Source: Campylobacter sp. RM16192 (GTDB taxonomy: Bacteria > Campylobacterota > Campylobacteria > Campylobacterales > Campylobacteraceae). Taken from it: DNA of 64,000 nucleotides. Below are positions 1-8,253 of the stretch, piece after piece (the stretch's first letter is position 1; each line of letters starts with the position of its first letter). The notes below the pieces were generated by a model, which did not search any database, was not told where the DNA came from, and saw only the letters and a program-made list of their open reading frames with translations. The position numbers were made by a program, and so were the translations under genes. The stretch spans positions 434,001-498,000 of the forward strand of contig NZ_CP012552.1 in assembly GCF_004803855.2 (NCBI RefSeq). Direction: 5' to 3'.

Positions 1-2
1 CC

Positions 3-155
3 AGCGGCATAGACACTATAGCAAGCGGAGGAGTAAAAGATATCGGTGATATAATAGCTCTTCAAAAAACCGGTCAAGTATTTGGCGTCATAGTAGGCAA
101 AGCTTATTATGAAGGCAGTATAGATCTCAAAGAGGCGCTTAAATTAACTATTTAA
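3..155 (+). CDS. hisA: HisA, phosphoribosylformimino-AICAR-P isomerase (C-terminal end only)
   Basis: The window opens inside this gene; only about the last 50 residues are visible. The visible end reads [17 protein letters not shown] followed by [11 protein letters not shown], the beta-strand 7/8 phosphate-binding region of the HisA/HisF (beta-alpha)8 barrel. The AYYEG ending is typical of HisA rather than HisF. The enzyme isomerises ProFAR to PRFAR in histidine biosynthesis in the cytoplasm. It stops about 60 bp before cheY. The N-terminal catalytic Asp lies outside the window, so the call rests on the C-terminal motif only. Confidence 0.8.
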   Translation, partial: SGIDTIASGGVKDIGDIIALQKTGQVFGVIVGKAYYEGSIDLKEALKLTI

Positions 156-183
156 AATTAAAGTTAATTTGAATATAAAATTT

Positions 184-191
184 GATAGAAT
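184..191 (+). promoter_or_regulatory. Possible sigma-70 -10 element upstream of cheY
   Basis: The stretch GATAGAAT lies in the AT-rich gap between hisA and cheY, about 27 bases before the favoured GTG start. It resembles the extended TATAAT-type -10 of Campylobacter promoters; no clear -35 is visible, which is usual in this genus. This is pattern recognition only. Confidence 0.3.
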
Positions 192-217
192 AGACCAAAA
201 TTTTAAAAGGAATGATT

Positions 218-583
218 GTGAAAATACTAGTAGTAGATGATAGTTCTACGATGAGAAGAATTATAAAAAACACTCTACAAAGGCTTGGACATCAAGATAT
301 TTTAGAGGCTGAAAATGGTCTTGAAGCCTGGCAGATACTAACTCAAAACAGCGATATAGACATACTTGTAACCGACTGGAATATGCCTGAAATGAACGGG
401 CTTGAGCTTGTAAAAAAAGTTCGTGCAGAAGAAAAATATGTCGATATGCCTATTATAATGGTTACTACAGAAGGCGGTAAAGCCGAAGTTATAACAGCTC
501 TAAAAGCAGGCGTAAACAACTATATAGTTAAACCTTTTACACCTCAGGTTCTAAAAGAGAAGCTAGAAGACGTTATCGGTTAA
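218..583 (+). CDS. cheY: CheY chemotaxis response regulator
   Basis: Single-domain receiver protein of 121 residues that binds the flagellar switch when phosphorylated by CheA. Acidic pocket D7/D8, phosphoacceptor D53 in TDWNMPEMNG, T83 in VTTEGG and K105 in the IVKPFT motif are all present. The sequence is very close to the Campylobacter/Helicobacter CheY. I prefer the GTG at 218 (protein beginning MKILVVDD) over the ATG at 212, because the AAGGA at 207-211 would abut the ATG but sits 6 bases from the GTG, and the family normally starts at MKxLVVDD. prmA follows with a one-base TAATG overlap, so the two are translationally coupled. Confidence 0.95.
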   Translation: MKILVVDDSSTMRRIIKNTLQRLGHQDILEAENGLEAWQILTQNSDIDILVTDWNMPEMNGLELVKKVRAEEKYVDMPIIMVTTEGGKAEVITALKAGVNNYIVKPFTPQVLKEKLEDVIG

Positions 584-1422
584 TGCAAAATTCTCATTTG
601 AAAGAAAATTTTTATGAGCTAAGTGTTGTTTCTAACAATGCTCACGATTTATTACTAGATCTTGTTTTTGCCTTTGGAATAACCTGTATAGAAGAGATTG
701 AAAATGGGTTTATAATTAGAGACGAAGATGATCTTAGTGAGATTCAATTTGGCTTAATTGAGTATGTAAAAGCTGCTGAGAAATCTCTTGGTAGGAAGAT
801 AGATCTTAAGCTTGATTTGCAGGTTAAAGAAAATAAAGATTGGATTAATGAATATAAAAAAAATGTTAAGCCTATAGAGATTGGTAAATTTTACATACGT
901 CCAAGCTGGGAAAATCCTAGAGAAGATCTTGTAAATATTATAATAGACCCTGCCTTGGCATTTGGCTCTGGACATCACGAGAGCACAAGCGCTTGTATAA
1001 GTTCTTTGCAAAAATATGCAAAAGATGGAATGAGTGCTATTGATGTGGGTTGCGGAAGTGGTATTTTAAGTATAGCATTGGCAAAACTGGGCTGCAGTGT
1101 GGATGGCTGTGATACAGATGAGCAAGCTACCTATAGTTCTAAGCAGAATGCAGAGTTAAACGGTGTTAAATTTAATAAAATTTGGACCGGTTCAATATCA
1201 AATTTAGACGCTAAATACGATATTGTTGTGGCAAATATCATAGCTGATGTTATATTAATATTAAAAAATGATTTGATAAAATTACTCAAAGATGGCTCGT
1301 ATCTAATTTTAGCAGGTGTGCTAGAAAAGTATAAAGAGCGTATCTTAGAGGCCTTTTCTTCACTTAAGCTTGTTGAATTAAACACGCAAAATGAGTGGAG
1401 TAGCTTCGTATTTCAAAAATAA
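583..1422 (+). CDS. prmA: PrmA, ribosomal protein L11 methyltransferase
   Basis: 279-residue class I SAM-dependent methyltransferase. Visible signatures are GSGHHEST ahead of the core, the SAM-binding motif I DVGCGSGILSIAL, and VVANIIADV, the NxxA-type motif IV of PrmA. It trimethylates L11 in the cytoplasm. Its start codon overlaps the cheY stop and ftsH follows after 14 bases, the cheY-prmA-ftsH order I recall from C. jejuni. Length is normal for the shorter epsilon-proteobacterial PrmA proteins. Confidence 0.93.
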   Translation: MQNSHLKENFYELSVVSNNAHDLLLDLVFAFGITCIEEIENGFIIRDEDDLSEIQFGLIEYVKAAEKSLGRKIDLKLDLQVKENKDWINEYKKNVKPIEIGKFYIRPSWENPREDLVNIIIDPALAFGSGHHESTSACISSLQKYAKDGMSAIDVGCGSGILSIALAKLGCSVDGCDTDEQATYSSKQNAELNGVKFNKIWTGSISNLDAKYDIVVANIIADVILILKNDLIKLLKDGSYLILAGVLEKYKERILEAFSSLKLVELNTQNEWSSFVFQK

Positions 1423-1436
1423 TTTTAAGGGATATA

Positions 1437-3374
1437 ATGAACAATAAAAGATTTGATGAAGATAGAAATTCAAATAATAATGGCAATAATGGATTTTTTA
1501 ATAAGAATCCGATTTTTATTTTTGCTATTTTTGCTATCGTTATTATTTTGGTATTTAGAGGTTTTACCGACAATATGGAGATAGGAGGCTCGTTTGGAGG
1601 TCAAGCAGCCACTAAGAGCGTAACCTATTCTGAATTAAAAGAGATGATTAAAAACAAGCAAATTTCTCAAGTAGGAATTGCAGAAACATCTATTAAAGCA
1701 CTTGGTAATATGGGAGATGGCAGAAGTGTATTTATAGCAAAAAGAGTAAACGATCCTACTTTGGTACCTCTACTAGAAGCAAATAACATACCATACGGCG
1801 CATATAGTGAGACAAACTGGTTTACTGAACTGCTATTTTCTTGGGTTCTACCGATATTTATATTTTTTGGAATTTGGATGTTTCTTGCAAGTAGAATGCA
1901 AAAAAACATGGGCGGAGGCATACTTGGTATGGGAAGCTCCAAAAAGCTTGTAAATTCCGAAAAGCCAAAAGTGAAATTTACCGATGTAGCAGGCGTTGAA
2001 GAGGCCAAGGAAGAAGTTAAAGAGATAGTTGATTTCTTAAAGCACCCTGATAGGTATATAAATTTAGGAGCTAAAATTCCAAAAGGTGTGCTTTTGGTTG
2101 GTCCTCCGGGCACAGGTAAAACGCTTCTTGCAAAAGCTGTTGCAGGCGAGGCGGATGTGCCTTTTTTCTCGGTTTCTGGTTCAAGCTTTATAGAGATGTT
2201 TGTGGGTGTTGGTGCAAGTCGCGTTCGCGATCTTTTTGAAAACGCTAAAAAAGAAGCTCCTGCGATTGTATTTATCGATGAGATAGACGCCATAGGTAAA
2301 AGTCGTGCAGCAAGCGGAATGATAGGTGGAAACGACGAAAGAGAACAGACGCTAAATCAGCTTCTAGCCGAGATGGATGGCTTTAGCTCGGATGCTTCAC
2401 CTGTGATAGTTTTAGCTGCGACAAACCGTCCTGAAGTGCTTGATGCTGCGCTTTTAAGACCTGGAAGATTTGATAGACAAGTGCTTGTTGATAAGCCTGA
2501 TTTTAAAGGAAGAATCGATATCTTACGTGTGCATATGAAAGATATCAAACTTGATCATAATGCCGATATAGAAGAGATTGCGAGGATGACTGCAGGACTT
2601 GCCGGAGCGGATCTGGCTAATATTATAAATGAAGCTGCGCTTTTAGCGGGCAGAAAAAATAAAGATCATGTTGAGCAAAAAGATTTAGTAGAGGCTGTTG
2701 AACGCGCTATCGCCGGGCTTGAAAAGAAATCAAGACGTATAAATCCAAAAGAAAAACGTATAGTGGCATATCACGAAAGCGGACATGCGCTTATCTCTGA
2801 AACAACAAATGGCGCAGATAAAGTAACAAAAGTTTCTATCATTCCTCGTGGATTAGCTGCTCTTGGATACACGTTAAATACGCCTGAAGAGAATAAATTT
2901 ATGATGCAAAAGCATGAGCTAATCGCTCGTGTTGATGTTCTTTTAGCTGGACGTGCGGCTGAAGAGGTCTTTATAAAAGAGATTTCAACAGGTGCAGGAA
3001 ATGACCTTGAGCGCGCTACAGATATACTAAAGGCTATGGTGTCTGTTTATGGAATGAGTGATGTAGCCGGTCTTATGGTGCTTGAAAAACAAAGAAATAC
3101 GTTTTTAACAGGTGGTCAAAGCATTAAAGACTATAGTGACAAGATGGCTGAAAAGGTGGATGATTTTGTAAAAAGCACTCTTGAAACCAGATATAATGAG
3201 GTTTTGCAGACTCTTAGAACTTATAGCGGCGCTATTGAAAAGATGGTTGAGGCTTTATATGAGCAAGAGACTATTGAGGGTGCTAAGGTTAGAGAGATTA
3301 TAAAGGCCTATGAAGAGGAAAATGGACTTCCTAGTCGCCTTGTCGAAGAGCATAAAGATGAGCCAAAGCCTTAG
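1437..3374 (+). CDS. ftsH: FtsH membrane-bound ATP-dependent zinc metalloprotease
   Basis: 645 residues. An N-terminal membrane segment (about residues 22-40), a periplasmic region, and a second membrane segment (about 130-150) precede the AAA+ module. Walker A GPPGTGKT starts at residue 222, Walker B is [11 protein letters not shown], and the second region of homology contains [20 protein letters not shown]. The zinc site HESGH is at residues 446-450, with the distal Asp in the LERATDI region. It degrades misfolded membrane proteins and short-lived regulators. It starts 14 bases after prmA and lies 13 bases before the phosphatidylserine decarboxylase-like gene. Confidence 0.97.
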   Translation: MNNKRFDEDRNSNNNGNNGFFNKNPIFIFAIFAIVIILVFRGFTDNMEIGGSFGGQAATKSVTYSELKEMIKNKQISQVGIAETSIKALGNMGDGRSVFIAKRVNDPTLVPLLEANNIPYGAYSETNWFTELLFSWVLPIFIFFGIWMFLASRMQKNMGGGILGMGSSKKLVNSEKPKVKFTDVAGVEEAKEEVKEIVDFLKHPDRYINLGAKIPKGVLLVGPPGTGKTLLAKAVAGEADVPFFSVSGSSFIEMFVGVGASRVRDLFENAKKEAPAIVFIDEIDAIGKSRAASGMIGGNDEREQTLNQLLAEMDGFSSDASPVIVLAATNRPEVLDAALLRPGRFDRQVLVDKPDFKGRIDILRVHMKDIKLDHNADIEEIARMTAGLAGADLANIINEAALLAGRKNKDHVEQKDLVEAVERAIAGLEKKSRRINPKEKRIVAYHESGHALISETTNGADKVTKVSIIPRGLAALGYTLNTPEENKFMMQKHELIARVDVLLAGRAAEEVFIKEISTGAGNDLERATDILKAMVSVYGMSDVAGLMVLEKQRNTFLTGGQSIKDYSDKMAEKVDDFVKSTLETRYNEVLQTLRTYSGAIEKMVEALYEQETIEGAKVREIIKAYEEENGLPSRLVEEHKDEPKP

Positions 3375-3387
3375 ATCGGAGTAGAAT

Positions 3388-4011
3388 ATGGAGATTGTCG
3401 CTAAACAAGGCTATAAATATATACTGATTTTTGGTCTTTTATTTTTATTGTCGGTGTTTTTTGACACTCTTTGGACTCTGTTTTTTGTCATTTTTATTAT
3501 TACTCTTTTTATCTTTAGAAATCCAAAAAGAGAGAAGGGAAGTAGCGATGAATACGCTATTTTAAGCCCTATTGATGGAAGAGTAAAAAGTATTAGAAGA
3601 ATTTCTTACTTGGGAGATGATTCCATTGAGATTATTATCTCTAAATCAGTCTTTGGATCAGGCTCTCTTAAAGCACCTTGCGATATAAAACTTATTGAAT
3701 TAAAGCAAAGACATGGCTTGTTTTTATGTAGTGCTATAAAGTCTTCAAATTCTCTAAACGAAAGAGCTTTATATACATGTAAGCATGGGAATTTAAAAAT
3801 TTCTATACGCACTATAGTAGGTGCTTTAAGTAGAAGCTTGTCTGTTGAGAAATTTGAAGAGTTGCAATCAGGTAATAAATTTGGGTTTTTAACCGATGGG
3901 CTAGTTGTATTGATACTGCCTATTAGCGCACGCATAAGTGCTGCCATAGGAGATAGAGTAAAGGCGACTAGTAGTGTGATTGGATTTTTTAACCATGAGG
4001 ATAGAAAATGA
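3388..4011 (+). CDS. Phosphatidylserine decarboxylase-like membrane protein, active site apparently lost
   Basis: 207 residues with two adjacent N-terminal membrane segments (about 11-42) and then a Psd-type fold: SPIDGRVK near residue 57 and a C-terminal stretch GFLTDGLVVLILP. In active short (archaeal-type) Psd proteins that stretch normally reads G-x-I-x-F-G-S-x-V-D-x-x-L-P, where the Ser becomes the pyruvoyl group. Here the GS position reads GL and no LGST is present. The usual DVHxNRxP motif is also replaced by FGSGSLKAP. It overlaps pssA, so a role with phosphatidylserine is inferred, but catalysis is doubtful. I recall a homologue (Cj1115c) at the same place in C. jejuni. Confidence 0.75.
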   Translation: MEIVAKQGYKYILIFGLLFLLSVFFDTLWTLFFVIFIITLFIFRNPKREKGSSDEYAILSPIDGRVKSIRRISYLGDDSIEIIISKSVFGSGSLKAPCDIKLIELKQRHGLFLCSAIKSSNSLNERALYTCKHGNLKISIRTIVGALSRSLSVEKFEELQSGNKFGFLTDGLVVLILPISARISAAIGDRVKATSSVIGFFNHEDRK

Positions 4012-4745
4012 GAGAGAATGATAAACTTCAACTTATGTATATATTTCCAAATTTATTTACCGCAGCTAGTGCTTTTTTAGGTGTCATTAGCATTATAGCT
4101 TCTGTAAATGGACAATTTTTTAAGGCGATAACATATATAGTATTTTCTCTTATTCTTGATGGACTTGACGGTAGAGTAGCCAGACTTACTAAGACTACTT
4201 CAAAATTTGGAGTAGAGTTTGATAGTCTTGCAGATATTGTAGCATTTGGAGTAGCTCCGGCTATGCTATTTTATTTTTCAGTAGGACATCATTTTGGCAG
4301 ACTAGGCTCTCTTGTGTCAGCTCTTTTTGTGGTTTTTGGCGCTATTAGACTTGCCAGATTTAATGTCATGACGGGCACATACGAGCCATCTGTATTTATC
4401 GGTCTTCCTATACCTACAGCAGCTATTGTAAGCGCTTTTTGGGTGGGGCTTAGCTTGGAATATAGCTTTACTAGAAATGCTGAGTGGCTTTTGCTTATAC
4501 TTCAAGCCGTGCTTTCTGTACTGATGGTTAGTAATATACGATATCCAAGCTTTAAAAAAATAGATTTAAAGCAGGCCAATTTCTTAAAAATTTTAATCAT
4601 TTTAACTATCTTATGTTCTTTGCTCTATATATATCCTATAGAAGTTCCTGCGGCTTTGATGACTATTTATGTTTTTTATGGTATAGTTAGATTTGTTTAT
4701 ATGTTTATCAAAAAGAATCCGAAATTTAAAAAGGAGAGCGAATGA
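4008..4745 (+). CDS. pssA: PssA, CDP-diacylglycerol-serine O-phosphatidyltransferase
   Basis: 245-residue polytopic membrane enzyme making phosphatidylserine from CDP-diacylglycerol and serine, the first step to phosphatidylethanolamine. The CDP-alcohol phosphotransferase motif is complete: DGLDGRVARLTKTTSKFG followed by FDSLAD, giving DG-x2-AR-x8-G-x3-D-x3-D. About seven or eight hydrophobic segments are visible. Its ATG overlaps the preceding gene by 4 bases and its stop overlaps the start codon of the leuA leader peptide (ATGA), which ties the phospholipid operon to the leucine region. Confidence 0.93.
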   Translation: MRENDKLQLMYIFPNLFTAASAFLGVISIIASVNGQFFKAITYIVFSLILDGLDGRVARLTKTTSKFGVEFDSLADIVAFGVAPAMLFYFSVGHHFGRLGSLVSALFVVFGAIRLARFNVMTGTYEPSVFIGLPIPTAAIVSAFWVGLSLEYSFTRNAEWLLLILQAVLSVLMVSNIRYPSFKKIDLKQANFLKILIILTILCSLLYIYPIEVPAALMTIYVFYGIVRFVYMFIKKNPKFKKESE

Positions 4746-4813
4746 GCATCGATTCTAGCATATATTTCGTACAAATTTTCTTTCAAATTAAACACGCTCT
4801 GCTGCTGCGCTAG
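4742..4813 (+). CDS. leuA leader peptide with three consecutive CTG leucine codons
   Basis: A 23-codon reading frame begins at an ATG overlapping the pssA stop, with a strong AAGGAG Shine-Dalgarno at 4731-4736. It ends HALLLR-stop, the three Leu codons being CTG CTG CTG (4799-4807), then CGC TAG. CTG is an uncommon Leu codon in this AT-rich genome, where TTA, CTT and CTA dominate, so a run of three just before leuA is striking. By analogy with leu leader peptides of enteric bacteria, ribosome stalling at these codons when leucyl-tRNA is short could control leuA. The downstream RNA switch is not obvious: only a short GCTGC/GCAGC hairpin (4800-4818) and a T-run at 4829-4834. Confidence 0.7.
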   Translation: MSIDSSIYFVQIFFQIKHALLLR

Positions 4814-4879
4814 GCAGCTATTACTTACTTTTTTACTCATTAAATTTATAAATTTCAAAAAATCTAAAAAGGATACAAA

Positions 4880-6403
4880 ATGGATAATAATAAAATAATT
4901 ATATTTGATACTACATTAAGAGATGGCGAGCAAAGTCCTGGCGCTTCAATGAATACAGAAGAAAAATTAAGAATAGCTCTTCAGCTTGAGCGTCTTGGCG
5001 TGGATGTGATGGAGGCCGGGTTTGCTGCGGCAAGTCCGGGAGACTTTGATGCGATAAATCAGATTGCAAAGCAGTCTTCAAATATTACGGTTTGTTCTCT
5101 TGCAAGGGCTGTAGAAAGAGATATCAAGGCTGCCGGAGAGGCTATATTTCCTGCTAAAAAAAAGAGAATTCATACGTTTATCGCTACAAGTCCGATTCAC
5201 ATGGAATATAAGCTTAAGATGAAGCCAGATGAAGTAATACGCCGTGCAGTTGATGCTGTAAAATATGCTAAAACATTTTGTGATGATGTCGAGTTTAGCT
5301 GTGAAGATGCGGGTAGGACTGAGCTAGGATTTATGAAAGAGATTTGTGAAGCCGTAATAGAGGCCGGTGCAAAAACAATAAATTTGCCAGATACTGTCGG
5401 ATATCGCTTACCAAACGAGCTTACGGCAATGATAAGCGAGATGGTAAAATTTATCAATGGGCGAGCAATAGTTTCAGTCCATAATCATAACGATTTAGGG
5501 CTTGCTACAGCCAATTCTTTAGCTGCTGTCATGGCTGGAGCCAGGCAAGTGGAATGTACTCTAAATGGACTTGGTGAAAGAGCGGGCAACGCAAGTTTAG
5601 AAGAGATTGTAATGGCTATAAAAACTCGTCAAGATATATTTGCTCCGCTATATACGGATATAATTTGCAAGGAAATTTATCCAAGCTCTCGCCTTGTGGC
5701 GACCATAACAGGCATAGAGCCTCAACCAAATAAGGCTATAGTAGGTAAAAACGCCTTTGCTCACGAAAGTGGAATTCATCAAGACGGTGTATTAAAACAC
5801 AAAGAGACTTATGAGATAATTTCAGCCGAAAGTATTGGGCTTGAAAAAAATTCCTTGGTTCTTGGTAAGCATTCCGGACGCCACGCATTTAAAGACAAGC
5901 TTATAAGTCTTGGTTTCGAGCTTGACAGTGAAGCCTTGAATGAAGCATTTGATAAATTTAAAGAGCTTGCAGATAAGAAAAAAGAGGTATTTGACGATGA
6001 TATTCGTGCGCTTGTTACTAGCGAATTTATTAAAATCCCACAAGCTTACGAGATGGTAACTTTAAGCCAAAATAACTGCAATAAAGGACTTGCAAGTGCT
6101 GCTGTAACTATAAAACATAAAGATGAATTTATTAGCGATGCGGCTCTTGGAAACGGAACGGTAGATGCGATATTTAAGGTTATTGATCGCATAAGTAAGA
6201 TAAATGGAGTATTAAAAGATTATAAAGTAAGCGCTGTGAGTCAAGGTAAGGATGCTTTAGCTAGTGTTATAGTTAAAGTTGAATTTGATAAAAATAACGC
6301 TGTTATAGGGCATGGGCTTGATATAGATACTATGATGGCTAGCGCAAAGGCCTATGTTGGCGCGTTAAATAGCTTCGTTAGAATTAAGAATCTAAGCAAA
6401 TAG
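4880..6403 (+). CDS. leuA: LeuA, 2-isopropylmalate synthase
   Basis: 507 residues. It condenses acetyl-CoA with 2-ketoisovalerate, the committed step of leucine synthesis. The N-terminal HMGL-like TIM barrel shows [12 protein letters not shown] (metal and substrate residues R and D) and the metal-binding HNHND in [21 protein letters not shown] lies at the subdomain junction, and the last ~120 residues form the LeuA allosteric dimer domain that binds leucine in feedback inhibition. AAAAGGA precedes the ATG. The gene stands 66 bases after a Leu-rich leader peptide and is followed by a strong hairpin. Confidence 0.96.
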   Translation: MDNNKIIIFDTTLRDGEQSPGASMNTEEKLRIALQLERLGVDVMEAGFAAASPGDFDAINQIAKQSSNITVCSLARAVERDIKAAGEAIFPAKKKRIHTFIATSPIHMEYKLKMKPDEVIRRAVDAVKYAKTFCDDVEFSCEDAGRTELGFMKEICEAVIEAGAKTINLPDTVGYRLPNELTAMISEMVKFINGRAIVSVHNHNDLGLATANSLAAVMAGARQVECTLNGLGERAGNASLEEIVMAIKTRQDIFAPLYTDIICKEIYPSSRLVATITGIEPQPNKAIVGKNAFAHESGIHQDGVLKHKETYEIISAESIGLEKNSLVLGKHSGRHAFKDKLISLGFELDSEALNEAFDKFKELADKKKEVFDDDIRALVTSEFIKIPQAYEMVTLSQNNCNKGLASAAVTIKHKDEFISDAALGNGTVDAIFKVIDRISKINGVLKDYKVSAVSQGKDALASVIVKVEFDKNNAVIGHGLDIDTMMASAKAYVGALNSFVRIKNLSK

Positions 6404-6415
6404 AAATAATCTAAG

Positions 6416-6458
6416 ATTAATTTATCTCGCAAATTATATTGTTGCGAGATAAATTAAT
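6416..6458. terminator. Bidirectional terminator between leuA and the DUF805 gene
   Basis: A perfect 17-bp stem (left arm 6416-6432, right arm 6442-6458) with a 9-base loop. The arms contain ATCTCGCAA/TTGCGAGAT flanked by A/T runs, so a U-rich tail exists in both directions. It sits exactly between two convergent genes and its right arm reaches the stop codon of the DUF805 gene. Confidence 0.85.
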
Positions 6459-6811
6459 TATTCTAAAATAGGGTCGTCTCCAAATTGGTTAGGACCTATT
6501 GTTCCACGCTTTGTAAACCATATAAGAAGTATAATGGCTCCTATAACAGGTATAAGAAACAGAAGATAAAACCATCCGCTTTTGTTGATATCATGTAATC
6601 TTCTTACAGAAACAGCAATGGTTGGTAAAAAAAGCGCTAATGCAGATATTGTATAAAATATTGCAGAATTTATCGTTGTGTCTATTATGCTTGCAAATAT
6701 GTATATAAGCACGTTAAAAAGCGCGAACCACCAATACTCAGACCTAGATGCTCTACCATTAAATGTTGCATAATTGCTAAAGCAATTTTTTATAGATTGG
6801 GAAAAAGTCAT
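6458..6811 (-). CDS. DUF805 family small membrane protein
   Basis: 117 residues. The opening with FNGRASRSEYWWFALFN is the hallmark of DUF805 proteins, followed by four hydrophobic segments and the conserved RRLHDINKSGWFYLL motif. The function of the family is not established; it is often found near phage or envelope genes. It is transcribed alone, convergent with leuA. AGAGGA lies just upstream of the ATG on the minus strand. It is probably an inner-membrane protein. Confidence 0.9.
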   Translation of the reverse strand: MTFSQSIKNCFSNYATFNGRASRSEYWWFALFNVLIYIFASIIDTTINSAIFYTISALALFLPTIAVSVRRLHDINKSGWFYLLFLIPVIGAIILLIWFTKRGTIGPNQFGDDPILE

Positions 6812-7010
6812 TAATTATCCTCTGTTAAAAAATAATACTTATATTTTATAAAAACAACTAAAAAAATAAAATAATAAAATTAGATTAATAAAATTTTTCG
6901 GAAAATATTTAATCCGCAAATGTTCTTATGAGAAATAACACATTATATTGATATTTGGTAATAAAATCTATTATAATGGCAATATTAAAATTTCACACGA
7001 GGAGATCGCT

Positions 7011-8123
7011 ATGAAAAAATTGGTTTTTATCGTTTTTGCCGCACTTCTTGCACTATCTGCTCATGCAAGAACCAACGCGTCAATAGCAAACGAGTTAAGA
7101 ATAGACAGTAAATTTGTAGAGTCTATTCCTTTTGAGTATGCTGCTTGCGTAAATGATAAGCAGTGGTCATCTTGCAAACAGCTTGGCTCGCACTATGACT
7201 TTGGAAGACCTGGCATAGCAAGTGATCCGCAAAAAGCTGTCATGTTCTACAAAATGTGCTGCGACTTAAATAATCAAGACAAAATGTGCTGCGAAAAGGG
7301 CTACGCAAAAGAGCTTGCAGAAAAACACGAAGCAGGTTGTAAGGCAAACGATGCTGCAAGTTGCGGCAAGTTAGCCGTCGTTGCTTATAATAAAAAAGAC
7401 TTTGAAACGTCGTTTAAGTATGCAAAAAAAGGTTGTGATATCGGCAAAGACCAGGAATCCTGCGTATATCTTGCCTCTATGTATTACTACGGTGATGGTG
7501 TAGAGAAGAATTATGAAAAGGCATTTGAGGTCTATAACGGCTTGTGCGAAAGGGGCGTGTATAATATGTGCCCTACGGTGGGCTTTTTTTACGCTGATGG
7601 TATAGGTGTGAAACAAGATATCAAAAAGAGCAAAGAGATTTTAGAGAAAATTTGCCCAGATAAATATCCTGCCGGTTGCACTCAATTAGCCGTGCTTTAT
7701 GAAACCGACAAATACGGTATGAAGGATGAGAAAAGGGCGGTTGAGCTGTTTTCTATCGCTTGCAAGCACAACAGAAAAAGTAAAGCTTGCGAAAAGCTAG
7801 GCAAAACGGCAAGTGAGGAGATAGCTTGCGAAAACAAAGATCCGCACTCTTGCTATATGGCGGCAAACGCTCATAAAAATGATCCGCAAAAAATGCTGTA
7901 TTATTACGATAAAGCTTGCGAATACGGATATAGCAACGGTTGTTTTGAAGCTGCTGCTCTTAGCCAACAAGATGCCAAAAAAGCAATGGAGTATGCATAC
8001 AAAGCTTGCAAATTACATAGAGTTGATGCTTGCGAGTGGCTAATGCAAATTTCAACACAGGCTTGCCAAGCCGGCAATCAAGAGGGTTGCAATTGGGTGG
8101 AGAGGATTAAAACGGGTAAATAA
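7011..8123 (+). CDS. Secreted Cys-rich Sel1-repeat protein (Hcp-like)
   Basis: 370 residues from the ATG at 7011, which has GAGGAG upstream and opens a clear signal peptide MKKLVFIVFAALLALSAHA. Longer in-frame starts would bury the signal peptide. The mature part is a chain of Sel1-like (SLR) helical repeats of about 36 residues, with motifs such as YYYGDGVEKNYEKAFEVYNGLCERG. Each repeat carries paired cysteines (CCDLNNQDKMCC, GCDIGKDQESC, ACEYGYSNGC), the pattern of Helicobacter cysteine-rich Hcp proteins in which disulfides staple the helices. It is likely periplasmic or secreted. The ligand is unknown; some Hcp proteins bind beta-lactams or interact with host cells. Confidence 0.88.
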   Translation: MKKLVFIVFAALLALSAHARTNASIANELRIDSKFVESIPFEYAACVNDKQWSSCKQLGSHYDFGRPGIASDPQKAVMFYKMCCDLNNQDKMCCEKGYAKELAEKHEAGCKANDAASCGKLAVVAYNKKDFETSFKYAKKGCDIGKDQESCVYLASMYYYGDGVEKNYEKAFEVYNGLCERGVYNMCPTVGFFYADGIGVKQDIKKSKEILEKICPDKYPAGCTQLAVLYETDKYGMKDEKRAVELFSIACKHNRKSKACEKLGKTASEEIACENKDPHSCYMAANAHKNDPQKMLYYYDKACEYGYSNGCFEAAALSQQDAKKAMEYAYKACKLHRVDACEWLMQISTQACQAGNQEGCNWVERIKTGK

Positions 8124-8253
8124 TTTACCGATATGAGCCGTTTGCTAAATTTGGCATGCGGCTTAGTTGATGTGAACTATTAATTTATTCAAATAATTCT
8201 TAAAATTTTGCTAAATTTTTTATTGCAATTTAACCTGTATCAATATATTAAAG

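Noticed and set aside
4797-4835. Classic leu attenuator terminator
   Set aside because: Only a 5-bp GCTGC/GCAGC hairpin overlapping the Leu codons is present, and the T-run is 10 bases away from it; there is no convincing terminator/antiterminator pair, so I claim only the leader peptide.
6948-7010. Longer N-terminus of the Sel1-repeat protein
   Set aside because: Starting upstream would place 21 residues before a perfect signal peptide; GAGGAG directly precedes the ATG at 7011.
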